A stretch of DNA of 64,000 nt from Bradyrhizobium sp. CCBAU 51627 (GCF_028128765.1 NZ_LBJG01000002.1:124623-188622); one strand, 5' to 3'; numbered from the stretch's first letter, positions 1-10,621 are shown. Translations and numbers: made by a program. Notes: a model not told the origin generated them from the sequence alone.

Positions 1-124
1 TTATTCCCTCTCGAATGCGATCCGGATGGATCACATTCCCGTCCTCCTCGCCCCTCGCCTCAGCACGATCTTTTTCTGAGGACCGGTTCCCAGCCCTCCA
101 GATCGTGCCTAAGTTGACCTCATT

Positions 125-1061
<937 letters not shown>

Positions 1062-1075
<14 letters not shown>

Positions 1076-1463
1076 GATCCCGGCGGAACCCAAAATTGCT
1101 TCGCCCGAGCGCGTCGCCGCGTTCCGGACCGGCATATCCGCCGAGAGCCGCGCGGCCGCCTATCTCATGGCCAAGGGCTACCGCATCCTCGCAAGACGCT
1201 ACCGCACGGCGCATGGCGAGATCGACCTCGTGGCGCGGCGCCGCAACCTGATCGCCTTCGTCGAGGTCAAGGCCCGCGCCAGCCACGACGAGGCCGCCTA
1301 TGCGGTGACGCCGCGCCAGCAGCAGCGCATCATCGATGCCGCGCAGGGCTGGCTTGCCACGCATCCCGAGCATGCGGAATTCGAACTGCGATTCGACGCC
1401 ATGCTGATTGCGCCGCGATCACTTCCGCGCCATGTGTTGGCGGCATTCGACGCCTCGACCTGA
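1062..1463 (+). CDS. YraN/UPF0102 family endonuclease-fold protein
   Basis: A 133-residue protein with the UPF0102 core: [19 protein letters not shown], then [10 protein letters not shown] and [10 protein letters not shown]. The spaced E-D-ExK residues match the restriction-endonuclease-like (Holliday-junction-resolvase-like) fold. I chose the ATG at 1062, inside the last codons of rsmI. An open frame extends further upstream, but that part lies entirely within rsmI and lacks family similarity. The rsmI-yraN pairing is widespread in Proteobacteria and fits translational coupling. The biochemical role of the family is not settled, so a specific substrate should not be assumed. Confidence 0.9.
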
Positions 1464-1473
1464 AAGGCAGACC

Positions 1474-2418
1474 ATGAAACTGAACGTCGCCGTCCAGATG
1501 GACCCCATCGCCCGTATCAATATCAAGGGCGATTCCACCTTCGCGCTGCTGCTGGAGGCGCAGAAGCGCGGCCATGGCCTGTCTTATTACACACCCGACA
1601 AACTCTCGATGGTCGGCGAGGAGATCGTTGCGCCCGTGCAGCTGCTGACCGTGCGCGACGAGGCCGGCGATCATTTCAGCCTTGGCGAGCCCAAGCGCGA
1701 GGCGCTGAACGGATTTGACGTGGTGCTGCTGCGCCAGGATCCGCCGTTCGACCTCGCCTACATCACCTCGACGCACCTGCTCGAGCGCATCCATCCGAAG
1801 ACGCTCGTCGTCAACGATCCGGCATCGGTGCGCAATGCACCGGAAAAGCTGTTCGTGATGAACTTTCCACAACTGATGCCGCCGACGCTGATCTCGCGCG
1901 ACTTGGATGAGATCAACGCGTTCCGCGACAAGTACGGCGCGGTGGTGATGAAGCCGCTGCACGGCCATGGCGGCGCCGCAGTGTTCCGCGTGATGCCGCA
2001 AGACATGAATTTCGGCTCGTTGTTCGACATGTTCTCGGTCACCTTCAAGGAAGCCTGGGTGATCCAGCAATTCATTCCCGAGGTGAAGCACGGCGACAAG
2101 CGCATCATTCTTGTGAACGGCGAGTTCGCCGGCGCCGTGAACCGCGTGCCTGCCACCGACGACCTCCGCTCCAACATGGTGCGCGGCGGCGCCGCCCAGG
2201 AGACCGAGCTGACGCCGCGCGAGCGCGAGATTTGCGCCACCGTCGGCCCGGCGCTGCGCGAGCGCGGCCTCCTGTTCGTCGGCATCGACGTCATCAACGG
2301 CAATCTCACCGAGATCAACGTGACCTCGCCAACCGGCATCCGCGCCATCGGGCGGCTCGGCGGCCCGGATGTGGCCGCGAAGATCTGGGACGTGATCGAG
2401 CAGAAGCGGGCGAAATAG
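1474..2418 (+). CDS. gshB: glutathione synthetase
   Basis: GshB joins glycine to gamma-glutamylcysteine using ATP, the second step of glutathione synthesis in the cytoplasm. The 314-residue product has the family's usual length. Its ATP-grasp features include [15 protein letters not shown] in the mid region, the [20 protein letters not shown] stretch and a C-terminal [11 protein letters not shown] segment with metal-binding acidic and asparagine residues. The ATG at 1474 follows the yraN stop by 10 bp, so rsmI, yraN and gshB look like one transcription unit. The open frame can be read back to 1408, but that part overlaps yraN and the family begins at [12 protein letters not shown]. Confidence 0.97.
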   Translation: MKLNVAVQMDPIARINIKGDSTFALLLEAQKRGHGLSYYTPDKLSMVGEEIVAPVQLLTVRDEAGDHFSLGEPKREALNGFDVVLLRQDPPFDLAYITSTHLLERIHPKTLVVNDPASVRNAPEKLFVMNFPQLMPPTLISRDLDEINAFRDKYGAVVMKPLHGHGGAAVFRVMPQDMNFGSLFDMFSVTFKEAWVIQQFIPEVKHGDKRIILVNGEFAGAVNRVPATDDLRSNMVRGGAAQETELTPREREICATVGPALRERGLLFVGIDVINGNLTEINVTSPTGIRAIGRLGGPDVAAKIWDVIEQKRAK

Positions 2419-2734
2419 GCGTCGGCCAGCGACGCCCGAATTACCAACCCGTCACCGTCATCGTTGTGCGCGCGGGGCGCCGCCCCGCCCATCACTAACC
2501 ACCCATTCACCATGACGCTCCGCGCCCGTCTCCGCGCGCACCCGCACAGCTACGTGAAACTACGGGGCCACTGGCCGAGCGAATAACGCGCCGTTCACCA
2601 TCTGCCTAAAACGCCGGCCGTCACCGCTCACCGCATTCGGCCTCGCAACACCCCTTATACTTTTACTCCCTACTCATCGATGCGGGGGAACCCGCCACGT
2701 GCGGTCCGAGTGCCCCGCGTATGAGTAGAAGCGT
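2419..2734. other. gene-free interval before the cpa genes
   Basis: This 316-bp stretch between gshB and cpaB has no convincing reading frame. The half next to cpaB contains an A/T-rich patch around 2650-2670 (TTATACTTTTACTCC) that could be part of a promoter. A single start site cannot be fixed by eye. No pilin or prepilin-peptidase gene is present here, although these often precede cpaB in Tad loci. Confidence 0.5.
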
Positions 2735-3550
2735 ATGAACACCGCACGCATTGTCGTTCTCGTCATCGCACTGGGCGCCGGCGGCGTCGCTGCGTATCTG
2801 GCGAGCAGCTACGACAACAAGCCCGCGCCCGCTGCCCCGGTGGCCGAGAAGCTGCCGACGGTCGAGGTGCTCGTCGCCAAATCCGACATTCAGCTCGGTC
2901 AGGCCGTGAAGGCGGAGGATCTGCAATGGCAGACCTGGCCGCAAGCGACTGCCAGCAGCGCCTTTATCCGTCGCGACAGCAGGCCCGACGCGCAGACCCA
3001 GCTCGCCGGCTCGATCGCGCGCGTGCCCTTGATGCAGGGCGAGCCGATCCGCGAGCAGAAGCTGGTGAAGGCCGACGGCTCCGGCTTCATGGCCGCGATC
3101 CTGCCGTCCGGCATGCGGGCCGTGTCCACCGAGATTTCAGCCGAGACCGGCGCCGGCGGCTTCATCCTGCCCAATGACCGCGTCGACATCGTGCTGACGC
3201 GACGCCTGAAGAATCCCGACACCAACGGCCCGACCGCCGGCAACGACCTGGTCCTGTCGGAGGTTGTCCTGAGCAACATCCGCGTGCTCGCGATCGACCA
3301 GGCGCCGAAGGAAAAGGATGGCCAGAACGCCGTGATCGGCAAGACCGTCACGCTCGAGCTTCGGCCTGACCAGGTCGCGACGCTCTCGGCCTCGCGTCAA
3401 GGCGGAACGCTGACGCTCGCGCTTCGCAGCATCGCCGATGCCAACGCAACCGACAATTCAGCCGAGGACCTCGCGCTCAAGCAGCGCCAGAACGGCGTGA
3501 ACGTAATCCGCTACGGCGTACAGGCGCGACAACTAACGTCACAGAAGTGA
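2735..3550 (+). CDS. cpaB: Flp/Tad pilus assembly protein CpaB
   Basis: CpaB (RcpC) is an inner-membrane-anchored periplasmic component of the Tad/Flp pilus machine, thought to work with the CpaC secretin. The 271-residue protein begins with one transmembrane segment (residues 5-25). A Pro/Ala-rich linker follows, then a SAF domain starting at LVAKSDIQLGQAVKAEDL and the RcpC/CpaB domain with GFILPNDRVDIVLTRR. The ATG at 2735 places the membrane anchor at the extreme N-terminus, as expected. The gene heads a four-gene cluster cpaB-C-D-E with short spacings. The assembly ATPase and platform genes are not in this window. Confidence 0.93.
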   Translation: MNTARIVVLVIALGAGGVAAYLASSYDNKPAPAAPVAEKLPTVEVLVAKSDIQLGQAVKAEDLQWQTWPQATASSAFIRRDSRPDAQTQLAGSIARVPLMQGEPIREQKLVKADGSGFMAAILPSGMRAVSTEISAETGAGGFILPNDRVDIVLTRRLKNPDTNGPTAGNDLVLSEVVLSNIRVLAIDQAPKEKDGQNAVIGKTVTLELRPDQVATLSASRQGGTLTLALRSIADANATDNSAEDLALKQRQNGVNVIRYGVQARQLTSQK

Positions 3551-3560
3551 TGGGGACAGC

Positions 3561-5078
3561 ATGAACTACGGGGAATATCGGGCGGGCCTGTGCATTCGGG
3601 GGAAGCGCACTGGCTCGTTCTGGGCGGGGGCGATGCTGATGCTGGGGCTGTTCGCCGCTCCGGACTGGGTCCGGGCTGCGGATGCGCCGGTCGGAGACCA
3701 GGCGCCGATGCAGGCGCCGGATCTCGGGGTATCGCCGGTCGCGACCATCGCGCCGGCAAGGACGCGCTTCCTGTCGCTCGGCGTCGGCAAGTCGGTCGTC
3801 ATTGACCTGCCACGCGAGGTCAAGGACGTGCTGGTGGCCGATCCCAAGATCGCCAACGCGGTGATCCGCTCCTCGCAGCGAGCCTATATCATCGGCGCCC
3901 AGGTCGGCCAGACCAACGTGGTGTTCTTCACCGCCGACGGCCAGCAGGTCGCCTCGTACGACATCGCGGTGAAGCGCGATCTCAACGGTATGCGCGCGGC
4001 GCTGCGCCAGTCGATGCCCGGCGTGCAGATCGAGGGCGTGGGCGACAGCGTCATGCTGACCGGTTCGGTGTCGAGCCCGGTGGAGGCCCAGCAGGCCGGC
4101 GACGTCGCCGCAAAACTGGTCGGCGGCGCGGACAAGGTCGTCAACAACATCGTCGTGCGCGGCCGCGACCAGGTGATGCTGAAGGTCGTGGTCGGTGAAG
4201 TCCGCCGCGACATCGTCAAGCAACTCGGCGTCGATCTCAGCGCCAGCCTCAACGCCGGCACCGCGGTCGTCAATTTCAACAATTCCAATCCGTTCTCGGT
4301 CTCCGGCGGCCCGCTCGTCAGCAACAACGGCCTCGGCGTCACCGGCCTCGCCAAGGGCGTCGCCACCGTCAACGCCACGATGCGCGCGATGGAAACCGCG
4401 GGCGTGATGCGGACGCTGGCCGAGCCGAGCCTGACCGCGATCTCGGGTGAATCCGCGACGTTCGTCGCCGGCGGCGAATTCCCGATTCCCGGGGGCTACG
4501 CCTGCGATCCGGTCACGCACGTTTGTACCACCCAGGTCACCTACAAGAAGTTCGGCATCTCCCTGAATTTCACCCCGGTCGTGCTCAGCGAAGGCCGCAT
4601 CAGCCTGCGCGTAATGACCGAGGTCTCCGAGCTGTCGAATACGAATTCGATTACCTTGACCCAGGCTGTGTCCTCGACCTCGAGCAACTCGATCACGATC
4701 CCCTCGCTTCAGACCCGCCGCGCCGAGACCACGCTGGAAATCCCGTCGGGCGGCTCGATGGCGATGGCCGGCCTGATCCAGCAGCAGACCAAGCAGGCGA
4801 TCAACGGCCTGCCCGGCCTCGACCAGGTGCCGATCCTCGGCGCGCTGTTCCGCAGCCAGGACTTCGTCAACAACGAGACCGAGCTGATGGTGATCGTGAC
4901 GCCCTACGTGGTGCGCGCGGTCGCCCAGAAGGAATTGTCGCGGCCCGACGACGGCTTCGCGCCGTCCTCGGATGCGCAATCGGCGCTGCTCGGCCGCATG
5001 AACCGCCTCTATGGCATCGCGCGCCGCATCGATCCGATCGACGGCGCCAGCGGGGATTTCGGCTTCATCATCGACTGA
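3561..5078 (+). CDS. cpaC: Tad pilus outer-membrane secretin CpaC
   Basis: CpaC (RcpA) forms the outer-membrane ring through which Flp pili leave the cell. The 505-residue protein has a signal sequence (hydrophobic core near residues 20-36, ending at an Ala-Ala site). An N-terminal pilus/secretin domain (VGKSVVIDLPREVKDVLVADP) comes next, then a BON-like segment around residues 140-195. The C-terminal secretin domain carries the family signature VPILGALFRSQDF followed by TELMVIVTPYVV. It lies 10 bp after cpaB. A very long open frame on the other strand here is a GC-rich shadow. Confidence 0.95.
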   Translation: MNYGEYRAGLCIRGKRTGSFWAGAMLMLGLFAAPDWVRAADAPVGDQAPMQAPDLGVSPVATIAPARTRFLSLGVGKSVVIDLPREVKDVLVADPKIANAVIRSSQRAYIIGAQVGQTNVVFFTADGQQVASYDIAVKRDLNGMRAALRQSMPGVQIEGVGDSVMLTGSVSSPVEAQQAGDVAAKLVGGADKVVNNIVVRGRDQVMLKVVVGEVRRDIVKQLGVDLSASLNAGTAVVNFNNSNPFSVSGGPLVSNNGLGVTGLAKGVATVNATMRAMETAGVMRTLAEPSLTAISGESATFVAGGEFPIPGGYACDPVTHVCTTQVTYKKFGISLNFTPVVLSEGRISLRVMTEVSELSNTNSITLTQAVSSTSSNSITIPSLQTRRAETTLEIPSGGSMAMAGLIQQQTKQAINGLPGLDQVPILGALFRSQDFVNNETELMVIVTPYVVRAVAQKELSRPDDGFAPSSDAQSALLGRMNRLYGIARRIDPIDGASGDFGFIID

Positions 5079-5129
5079 CACGAACTGTTTGGGGACCGGG
5101 GCAAAACACGGGGAAGAGGGGACCAGGCG

Positions 5130-5867
5130 ATGACGAAGACATCCGCCGATCGACGCCGCAATTTGCGCACCGCACTCGCGCTGACGGGGCTCTCCGTGCT
5201 GCTGGGAGCCTGCAACACCACGGGTGAGGTCGTCACCACCCAGACGGTGCCGACCGACTACCGCATGCGTCATCCGATCGCGGTGCAGGAAGGCAAGCGC
5301 TCGATCGTGATCTTCGTCGGCAAGGCGCGCGGCGGCCTCTCGGCAGCACAGCACGCCGACGTGATGGGCATCGCGCGGGACTGGGTGCGCGAAGGCACCG
5401 GGTCCGTCGTCGTCGACGTGCCCATCGACACCGCGAATTCGCGCGCGGCTGCTGCGACCTATCACGAGATCCGCGCCGTGCTCGGCAGCGGCGGCGTGCC
5501 CTCGCGCGCCATCGTCCAGCATCCCTACCGCCCCGAAGATCCCGGCCTGCTGCCGACCATCCGGCTGAGCTATTCCAAGATCACCGCGGTCGCCGGGCCC
5601 TGCGGGCTCTGGCCCGAGGATATGGGACCGTCGATCCTCGACCCCGGCTACAACGAGAACCAGCCCTACTTCAATCTCGGCTGCGCCAGCCAGCGCAACC
5701 TTGCAGCCATGATCGACAACCCCGCCGATCTCGAGCAGCCGCGCGCGGAGACGCCCGCCTATACGGCGAGACGCGATATCGCTTTCGACCGCTACCGGAA
5801 GGGCACGCCGACCACGACCGCTTATCCCGAGGCTGACAAGGCCAAACTCAGCGAAATAGGCAAATGA
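5130..5867 (+). CDS. cpaD: Tad pilus lipoprotein CpaD
   Basis: CpaD is a lipoprotein associated with the secretin ring of the Tad pilus. The 245-residue product has a classic lipoprotein signal with lipobox LLGAC, so the predicted lipidated residue is Cys28. The remainder matches the CpaD domain in outline: a conserved Tyr/Arg-rich middle, then GCASQRNLAAMIDNPADLEQPRAETP near the end, a hallmark of the family. The stop codon overlaps the start of cpaE by 4 bp, which points to translational coupling. CpaD ends are divergent between genera, but the C-terminal signature makes the assignment firm. Confidence 0.93.
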   Translation: MTKTSADRRRNLRTALALTGLSVLLGACNTTGEVVTTQTVPTDYRMRHPIAVQEGKRSIVIFVGKARGGLSAAQHADVMGIARDWVREGTGSVVVDVPIDTANSRAAAATYHEIRAVLGSGGVPSRAIVQHPYRPEDPGLLPTIRLSYSKITAVAGPCGLWPEDMGPSILDPGYNENQPYFNLGCASQRNLAAMIDNPADLEQPRAETPAYTARRDIAFDRYRKGTPTTTAYPEADKAKLSEIGK

Positions 5868-7153
5868 CGGGCATCCACGACGAAGAGGCGGACGATCCGC
5901 AGCACCGCGACGAGCACATTGCGCCGGTTCCCCGCATCTCGGTGCAGGCCTTCTGCGAGACCGAGCAGACGCTCGCCGCGGTGACTGCGGCCGGCGAGGA
6001 CCGCCGTCTCGCCAAGGCGCATCTCACCGCCAAGAGCGGCGGCCTCGCCGCTGCGATCGAAGTCTATGAAACGATGCCGACGCCGAACGTCATCGTGATC
6101 GAATCCGACGGCACCCGCGACATCCTCGAAGGCCTCGACGATCTCGCCGGTGTCTGCGATCCTGGCACACGCGTGGTCGTGATCGGCAATCCCAACGACA
6201 CCGCGCCCTATCGCGAGCTGGTGCGCCGCGGAGTCAACGACTACGTGGTCGGGCCGGTCGAGACCATCGACGTGGTGCGCTCGATCTGCAGCCTGTTCTC
6301 GGCCTCCGAAGCCATCATCACCGGCCGCATCATCGCGGTGGTCGGCGCCAAGGGCGGCGTCGGCGCCTCGACTATCGCGCACAACGTGGCCTGGACCATC
6401 GCGCGCGACCTCGCGCTCGATTCCGTCGTGATCGATCTCGACCTCGCCTTCGGCACCGCCGGCCTCGACTACAACCAGGATCCGGCGCAGGGCATCGCCA
6501 ATGCGGTGCTGTCGCCGGATCGGCCGGACACGGCCCTGATGGAGCGCCTGCTCGCCAAATGCAGCGAGCATCTCAGCCTGCTTGCGGCGCCCGCCGCGCT
6601 TGATCGCGTCTACGATTTCGGCGCGGAAGCATTCGATGCGATCTTCGATACGCTGCGCATGACCACGCCCTGCATCGTGCTCGACGTGCCGCATCAATGG
6701 TCGGCATGGACCAAGCGCGCGCTGGTCAATGCCGACGACATCGTCATCGTAGCCGAGCCCGATCTCGCCAATTTGCGCAACACCAAGAACATGCTCTCGG
6801 TGCTCAAGACGGCGCGGCCGAACGACCGGCCGCCGCTCTACTGCATCAACCAGGTCGGCATGCACAAGCGGGCCGAGATCGACGTCAAGTCCTTCGCCAA
6901 GACGATGGAAGCCCAGCCGCTTGCGGTGATTCCATTCGATTCAAAGCTGTTCTCGACCGCAGCCAACAACGGCCAGATGATCGCGGAGGTCTCCAAGAGC
7001 CACCGCACCACCGAGCTGTTCCAGACCATGGCCAACCGCCTCGCCGGCCGCGGCGAGGTGCGCAAGCCGAAGCGCTCGCTGCTCGGGCCGCTGCTGAAGA
7101 AGCTGAGGGCAAGGACCGGACGCGGATCGGCGAGGCATCGCAAAGCGTCGTAA
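5864..7153 (+). CDS. cpaE: Tad pilus assembly ATPase-like protein CpaE
   Basis: CpaE is a MinD/ParA-family protein needed for Tad pilus assembly and polar placement. The 429-residue protein has an N-terminal receiver-like domain (about residues 25-145) without an obvious acidic phosphorylation pocket. A ParA-like domain with deviant Walker A motif GAKGGVGAST lies at 161-170. The usual second lysine of ParA (KGGVGKT) is Ala here, as in other CpaE proteins. The C-terminus is strongly basic (RKPKRSLLGPLLKKLRARTGRG). It overlaps cpaD by 4 bp and is the last plus-strand gene of the cluster; no cpaF, tadB or tadC follows. Confidence 0.93.
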   Translation: MTGIHDEEADDPQHRDEHIAPVPRISVQAFCETEQTLAAVTAAGEDRRLAKAHLTAKSGGLAAAIEVYETMPTPNVIVIESDGTRDILEGLDDLAGVCDPGTRVVVIGNPNDTAPYRELVRRGVNDYVVGPVETIDVVRSICSLFSASEAIITGRIIAVVGAKGGVGASTIAHNVAWTIARDLALDSVVIDLDLAFGTAGLDYNQDPAQGIANAVLSPDRPDTALMERLLAKCSEHLSLLAAPAALDRVYDFGAEAFDAIFDTLRMTTPCIVLDVPHQWSAWTKRALVNADDIVIVAEPDLANLRNTKNMLSVLKTARPNDRPPLYCINQVGMHKRAEIDVKSFAKTMEAQPLAVIPFDSKLFSTAANNGQMIAEVSKSHRTTELFQTMANRLAGRGEVRKPKRSLLGPLLKKLRARTGRGSARHRKAS

Positions 7154-7195
7154 GCGCGCGAGCGTTCTCCCGCGCACGCCAATTGCAGCGGCGGA

Positions 7196-7972
7196 TTACT
7201 TTTCCGCCCGCTGCTGCTGTTTCTTCGACAGCAACTGGCGCAGCGCCGTGACCTTGGCGGCCGCCTGATCCGGCGGCAAATCGGCCTTCACGAGGATTTC
7301 AGCCTCGCTCTCGCGGCCCTCCAACCCTAGCACGAGCGCGAGATTGGCACGGATTCGCGTGTTGTTCTGATTCCGCTGATAGGCGCGGCCGAGCACCTGT
7401 TCGGCCTTCGGCAGATTGTTTTGCAGCATATAGGACAGGCCGAGATTCGACAGCACCGACGGCTCGTCCGGCACGATCTTCAGCGCAGTCGCATAATATT
7501 GCTGCGCTTCCTCGTTGCGGCCGAGCTGATCGAGCACCGCACCCTGTGCCGACAGGATGTGCCAGTCCGGATCTTCAGGCGTATGCGCGCGGCTCAGCAC
7601 ATCGAAAGCCTGCTGGAAATTGCCATTGTCGGCGAGCGCGCGACCGTAGCCGGCGAGCAGCGCCTTGTTGCTGGGATGGGCGAGCACCGCCTGCTCCATC
7701 ACCGCGACCGCCTGGGCGCGCTGCCCGCTCTCGCGGAGCGCCTTGCCGTAGTCGAGGGCGATGTTGGGATCGCTTGGCCTGGCGCGATAGCGCTCGCGCA
7801 GGCCGTCCATGTCGGGCCTGCCGTCCGCCGTCGCCGCCGGTTCCGACTTGCCGCCGAGCGCGCCGGTGACATCCTCCAGGCCCGTGGTCTGGCAGCCACC
7901 GAGGGCAAGCACCGCGAGCGCGGGAAGCAGGAATCTCGCCGGGGAAGAGGCGAGGAACGAACGCTTGGACAT
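7196..7972 (-). CDS. TadD-like tetratricopeptide-repeat lipoprotein
   Basis: A 258-residue predicted lipoprotein with lipobox LALGGC, lipidated at Cys27. At least four TPR-type helical repeats follow between about residues 65 and 215, for example PSDPNIALDYGKALRESGQRAQAVAVMEQA and PSVLSNLGLSYMLQNNLPKAEQVLGRA (quoted in part). TadD proteins of Tad pilus loci have this architecture and act as scaffolds in secretin assembly. Its position 43 bp beyond cpaE supports that role, although it is transcribed convergently with the cpa genes. TPR lipoproteins are common, so TadD is an inference from context. Confidence 0.8.
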   Translation of the reverse strand: MSKRSFLASSPARFLLPALAVLALGGCQTTGLEDVTGALGGKSEPAATADGRPDMDGLRERYRARPSDPNIALDYGKALRESGQRAQAVAVMEQAVLAHPSNKALLAGYGRALADNGNFQQAFDVLSRAHTPEDPDWHILSAQGAVLDQLGRNEEAQQYYATALKIVPDEPSVLSNLGLSYMLQNNLPKAEQVLGRAYQRNQNNTRIRANLALVLGLEGRESEAEILVKADLPPDQAAAKVTALRQLLSKKQQQRAEK

Positions 7973-8054
7973 ACTCTGATCACCGCCGGCGGACTGATCA
8001 GAGATGCTTTGCCGATTAACGCTAAAGTCCGGTTAAGAAACCGATCGGTGCGGC

Positions 8055-8300
8055 TCAGTCCGTGAATTCCGCACCGAATTCGCAGCCGATGCGCCAGCGC
8101 AGGCGGCACTGACGCGAATAGTCCGGCGCAAAGATGATAGTGAATTGCGGCGGCACTTCCAGGAATTCCGCCACGACCTTCACGCCCCCGTCCGAGATAT
8201 CCGTGATGGTGCAGTCTCGCGGCAGCGAGCCCGCGCCGAAATGAATCTTGGCCAGCCGGCTGCACACCCGTCGTTCGCTTCTGCGGCGATTTGCAAGCAT
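8055..8300 (-). CDS. small PilZ-domain protein
   Basis: An 81-residue stand-alone PilZ domain. The N-terminal NRRRSERR supplies the RxxxR-type arginines, and DISDGGVKVV supplies the D-x-S-x-x-G loop that contacts cyclic di-GMP in this family. Nothing else is attached, so it would act as a free c-di-GMP adaptor. It lies 82 bp upstream of the TadD-like gene on the same strand, close to pilus genes, and two GGDEF enzymes are encoded elsewhere in the window. A link to pilus or motility control is therefore plausible but unproven. The ATG at 8300 is the natural start. Confidence 0.8.
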   Translation of the reverse strand: MLANRRRSERRVCSRLAKIHFGAGSLPRDCTITDISDGGVKVVAEFLEVPPQFTIIFAPDYSRQCRLRWRIGCEFGAEFTD

Positions 8301-8517
8301 TTGAATTCTTCACCCGTTAGATCACGGCCCATCCCGCATGCGCAGGAATAGCGGACATTCGTTGGAATGTGCTGAGGAGAGCCGCTCGCATTCGAGGCGT
8401 AATGTCCGGAGCCCGTTTACGATTTGCTAGGATTCGCGGCGGCTTCGCTTTCGTTCCCGTATTGTTCTTGCCAGACCCGTCGAGCTCTGCTACCCCTAAT
8501 TGTGCGAAGGGGGCAGC

Positions 8518-10056
8518 ATGGTTCAGCGGGTTTCGACAGTCGCCTTTGAGGGGATCGAGGCCCGCGCGGTCGACGTGCAGGTGCAGGTCGCGCCCGGCCT
8601 GCCGGCCTTCGCCATCGTTGGCCTTCCCGACAAGGCGGTGTCGGAGGCGCGGGAGCGGGTCCGTTCGGCGTTGATTGCTTCAGGGCTGGCGCTGCCGGCG
8701 CGGCGGATCACCGTCAATCTGGCGCCCGCCGATGTCCCGAAGGAAGGCAGCCACTACGACCTGCCGATCGCGCTCGGCCTGATGGCCGCGATCGGCGCCA
8801 TTCCGCCGGATGCACTGTCCGGCTTCACTGTGCTCGGCGAGCTCGGTCTCGACGGATCGATCGCGCCGGTGGCCGGCGTTCTGCCCGCCGCGATCGGCGC
8901 CAATGTGCGTGAGGAAGGCTTGATCTGCCCCGCCGCCTGCGGCTCGGAAGCGGCCTGGGCAAGCCCGGATATCCAGATCATCGCCGCCCATTCGCTGATT
9001 CAGATCGCCAACCATTTCAAGGGCACGCAGGTGCTGTCGCGGCCCGTGCCGAAGGTGCATGAAGCGGCAAGCTCGCCGCTCGATCTGCGCGACATCAAGG
9101 GCCAGGAGAGCGCCAAGCGCGCGCTGGAGATCGCGGCCGCCGGTGGCCATCATCTCCTGATGATCGGCGCGCCGGGCGCCGGCAAATCGATGCTGGCGGC
9201 GCGCCTGCCCTCGATCCTGCCGCCGCTGTCGCCGGGTGAATTGCTCGAGGTCTCGATGATCGCCTCCGTCGCCGGCGAGATCGAAGGTGGCGCATTGACC
9301 TCGCGGCGGCCGTTCCGCTCACCGCATCATTCCGCCAGCATGGCTGCGCTCACTGGCGGCGGCGCACGCGCCAAGCCCGGTGAGATCTCGCTGGCGCATC
9401 AGGGCGTGCTGTTCCTCGACGAGCTGCCCGAGTTCGACCCGCGCGTGCTGGATTCGCTGCGCCAGCCGCTGGAGAACGGCGAGGTTTCGGTCTCCCGCGC
9501 CAATCACCGCGTCACCTACCCTGCGCGTTTCATGCTGATCGCTGCGATGAATCCCTGCCGCTGCGGCACCGCGTTCGAGCCCGGCTATGCCTGCAAGCGC
9601 GGCCGCGTCGACCGCTGCACGGCTGACTACCAGGCACGCATCTCCGGCCCGCTGATGGATCGTATCGATCTGCGCATCGAAGTTCCGGCCGTGACCGCGG
9701 CGGACCTGATCCTGCCACCGCCGGCGGAAGGCTCGGCCGAAGTCGCCGCACGCGTCGCGGCCGCACGCGAGATCCAGCTCGCGCGCTACGTCAATGCCGG
9801 CATGCCGCAGGTCCGCACCAATGCCGAGGCGCCGGCCGCGGTGCTCGAAGACATCGCCAAGCCTGATACCCAGGGACAAAAACTGCTGCGCGACGCCGCC
9901 GAAACCATGCGGCTGTCGGCGCGTGGTTATCATCGCGTGCTGCGGGTGGCGCGGACGCTCGCCGATCTCGACCGCGCCGAGAAGATCGGCCGGCTGCATC
10001 TGGCCGAGGCGCTGTCCTACCGCGCACTCGCAGAGGATGTGCGGCAGATGGCCTGA
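8518..10056 (+). CDS. comM: YifB/ComM-family Mg-chelatase-like AAA+ ATPase
   Basis: ComM-type proteins are AAA+ helicases that promote branch migration of recombination intermediates during natural transformation in some bacteria. The 512-residue protein has an N-terminal Lon-protease-like domain (to about residue 165) and Walker A GAPGAGKS near 217-224. Walker B is VLFLDELPEF. A Cys-rich loop (NPCRCG through RCTADYQ) and a C-terminal Mg-chelatase-like domain complete it. I chose the ATG at 8518, preceded by the strong Shine-Dalgarno AAGGGGG, over an in-frame ATG 18 bp upstream. Whether this organism is naturally competent cannot be told from the window. Confidence 0.93.
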   Translation: MVQRVSTVAFEGIEARAVDVQVQVAPGLPAFAIVGLPDKAVSEARERVRSALIASGLALPARRITVNLAPADVPKEGSHYDLPIALGLMAAIGAIPPDALSGFTVLGELGLDGSIAPVAGVLPAAIGANVREEGLICPAACGSEAAWASPDIQIIAAHSLIQIANHFKGTQVLSRPVPKVHEAASSPLDLRDIKGQESAKRALEIAAAGGHHLLMIGAPGAGKSMLAARLPSILPPLSPGELLEVSMIASVAGEIEGGALTSRRPFRSPHHSASMAALTGGGARAKPGEISLAHQGVLFLDELPEFDPRVLDSLRQPLENGEVSVSRANHRVTYPARFMLIAAMNPCRCGTAFEPGYACKRGRVDRCTADYQARISGPLMDRIDLRIEVPAVTAADLILPPPAEGSAEVAARVAAAREIQLARYVNAGMPQVRTNAEAPAAVLEDIAKPDTQGQKLLRDAAETMRLSARGYHRVLRVARTLADLDRAEKIGRLHLAEALSYRALAEDVRQMA

Positions 10057-10153
10057 TCGGCCGGCGCATCAACCCGGCGGTAACGAGTTTCCTTTACGCT
10101 CTGCAAACCATAAGGCCCACAAGCTCCGTACCGGGCCCGGCGAGTAGAGTGTC

Positions 10154-10621
10154 ATGTTGCGTTTCAAGGTCCTGGCCTCGGTGGTTCCCCTGTTGCCTGC
10201 TGCGGTGTTCGCCCGGAGCGGGATCGGATCGGTCTCGCATCCCTGCATCGCCGTCGGCGACACCTCGGTCGAGCTCACCTCTTTGTTCTGGAGGGCCCCT
10301 ATCCAGATCGCCTTCACCGACGATCCCGCGCAGGCCACCGTGCGCGTGCAGATCACCGACGACGCGGACGCTGCCGACTTTGCCGTCGTCGACGACGGCG
10401 CCAGCAACGAGCCGAGCGCTTGCCAGGACAATCCTTCGACGCATCTGGTCGCGATTTCCAGCGAGGGCGGCCGTGATCGTCCCACGGTCTATCTCACCAG
10501 CGAAGGCCCGGCCGATTACCGCATCTATGTCCGCTCAAAGACGTTTTCGCAGAAGGAAGCCGCGGCCCTGATCGTCGGCGCTCGCGGCGGCCACCGCCAC
10601 CTTCAGGCCGCCTCGCTCTGA
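10154..10621 (+). CDS. hypothetical secreted protein
   Basis: A 155-residue protein that I do not recognise. It begins with a probable signal peptide (MLRFKVLASVVPLLPAAVFA), so the mature form would be periplasmic or secreted. The mature part is acidic and short on repeats, with two cysteines (CIAVGDTS and ACQDNPS) that could form a disulfide. Codon use and GC content look like the neighbours, which supports a real gene. It stands between the comM-like gene and a sensor kinase with about 100 bp on each side; no operon partner is evident. Confidence 0.65.
   Translation: MLRFKVLASVVPLLPAAVFARSGIGSVSHPCIAVGDTSVELTSLFWRAPIQIAFTDDPAQATVRVQITDDADAADFAVVDDGASNEPSACQDNPSTHLVAISSEGGRDRPTVYLTSEGPADYRIYVRSKTFSQKEAAALIVGARGGHRHLQAASL

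Noticed and set aside
3477..5522. 681-codon open frame on the minus strand across cpaC and cpaD
   Set aside because: It is His/Arg/Ala-rich with no domain and lies antisense to well-recognised genes; this is typical GC-rich shadowing.
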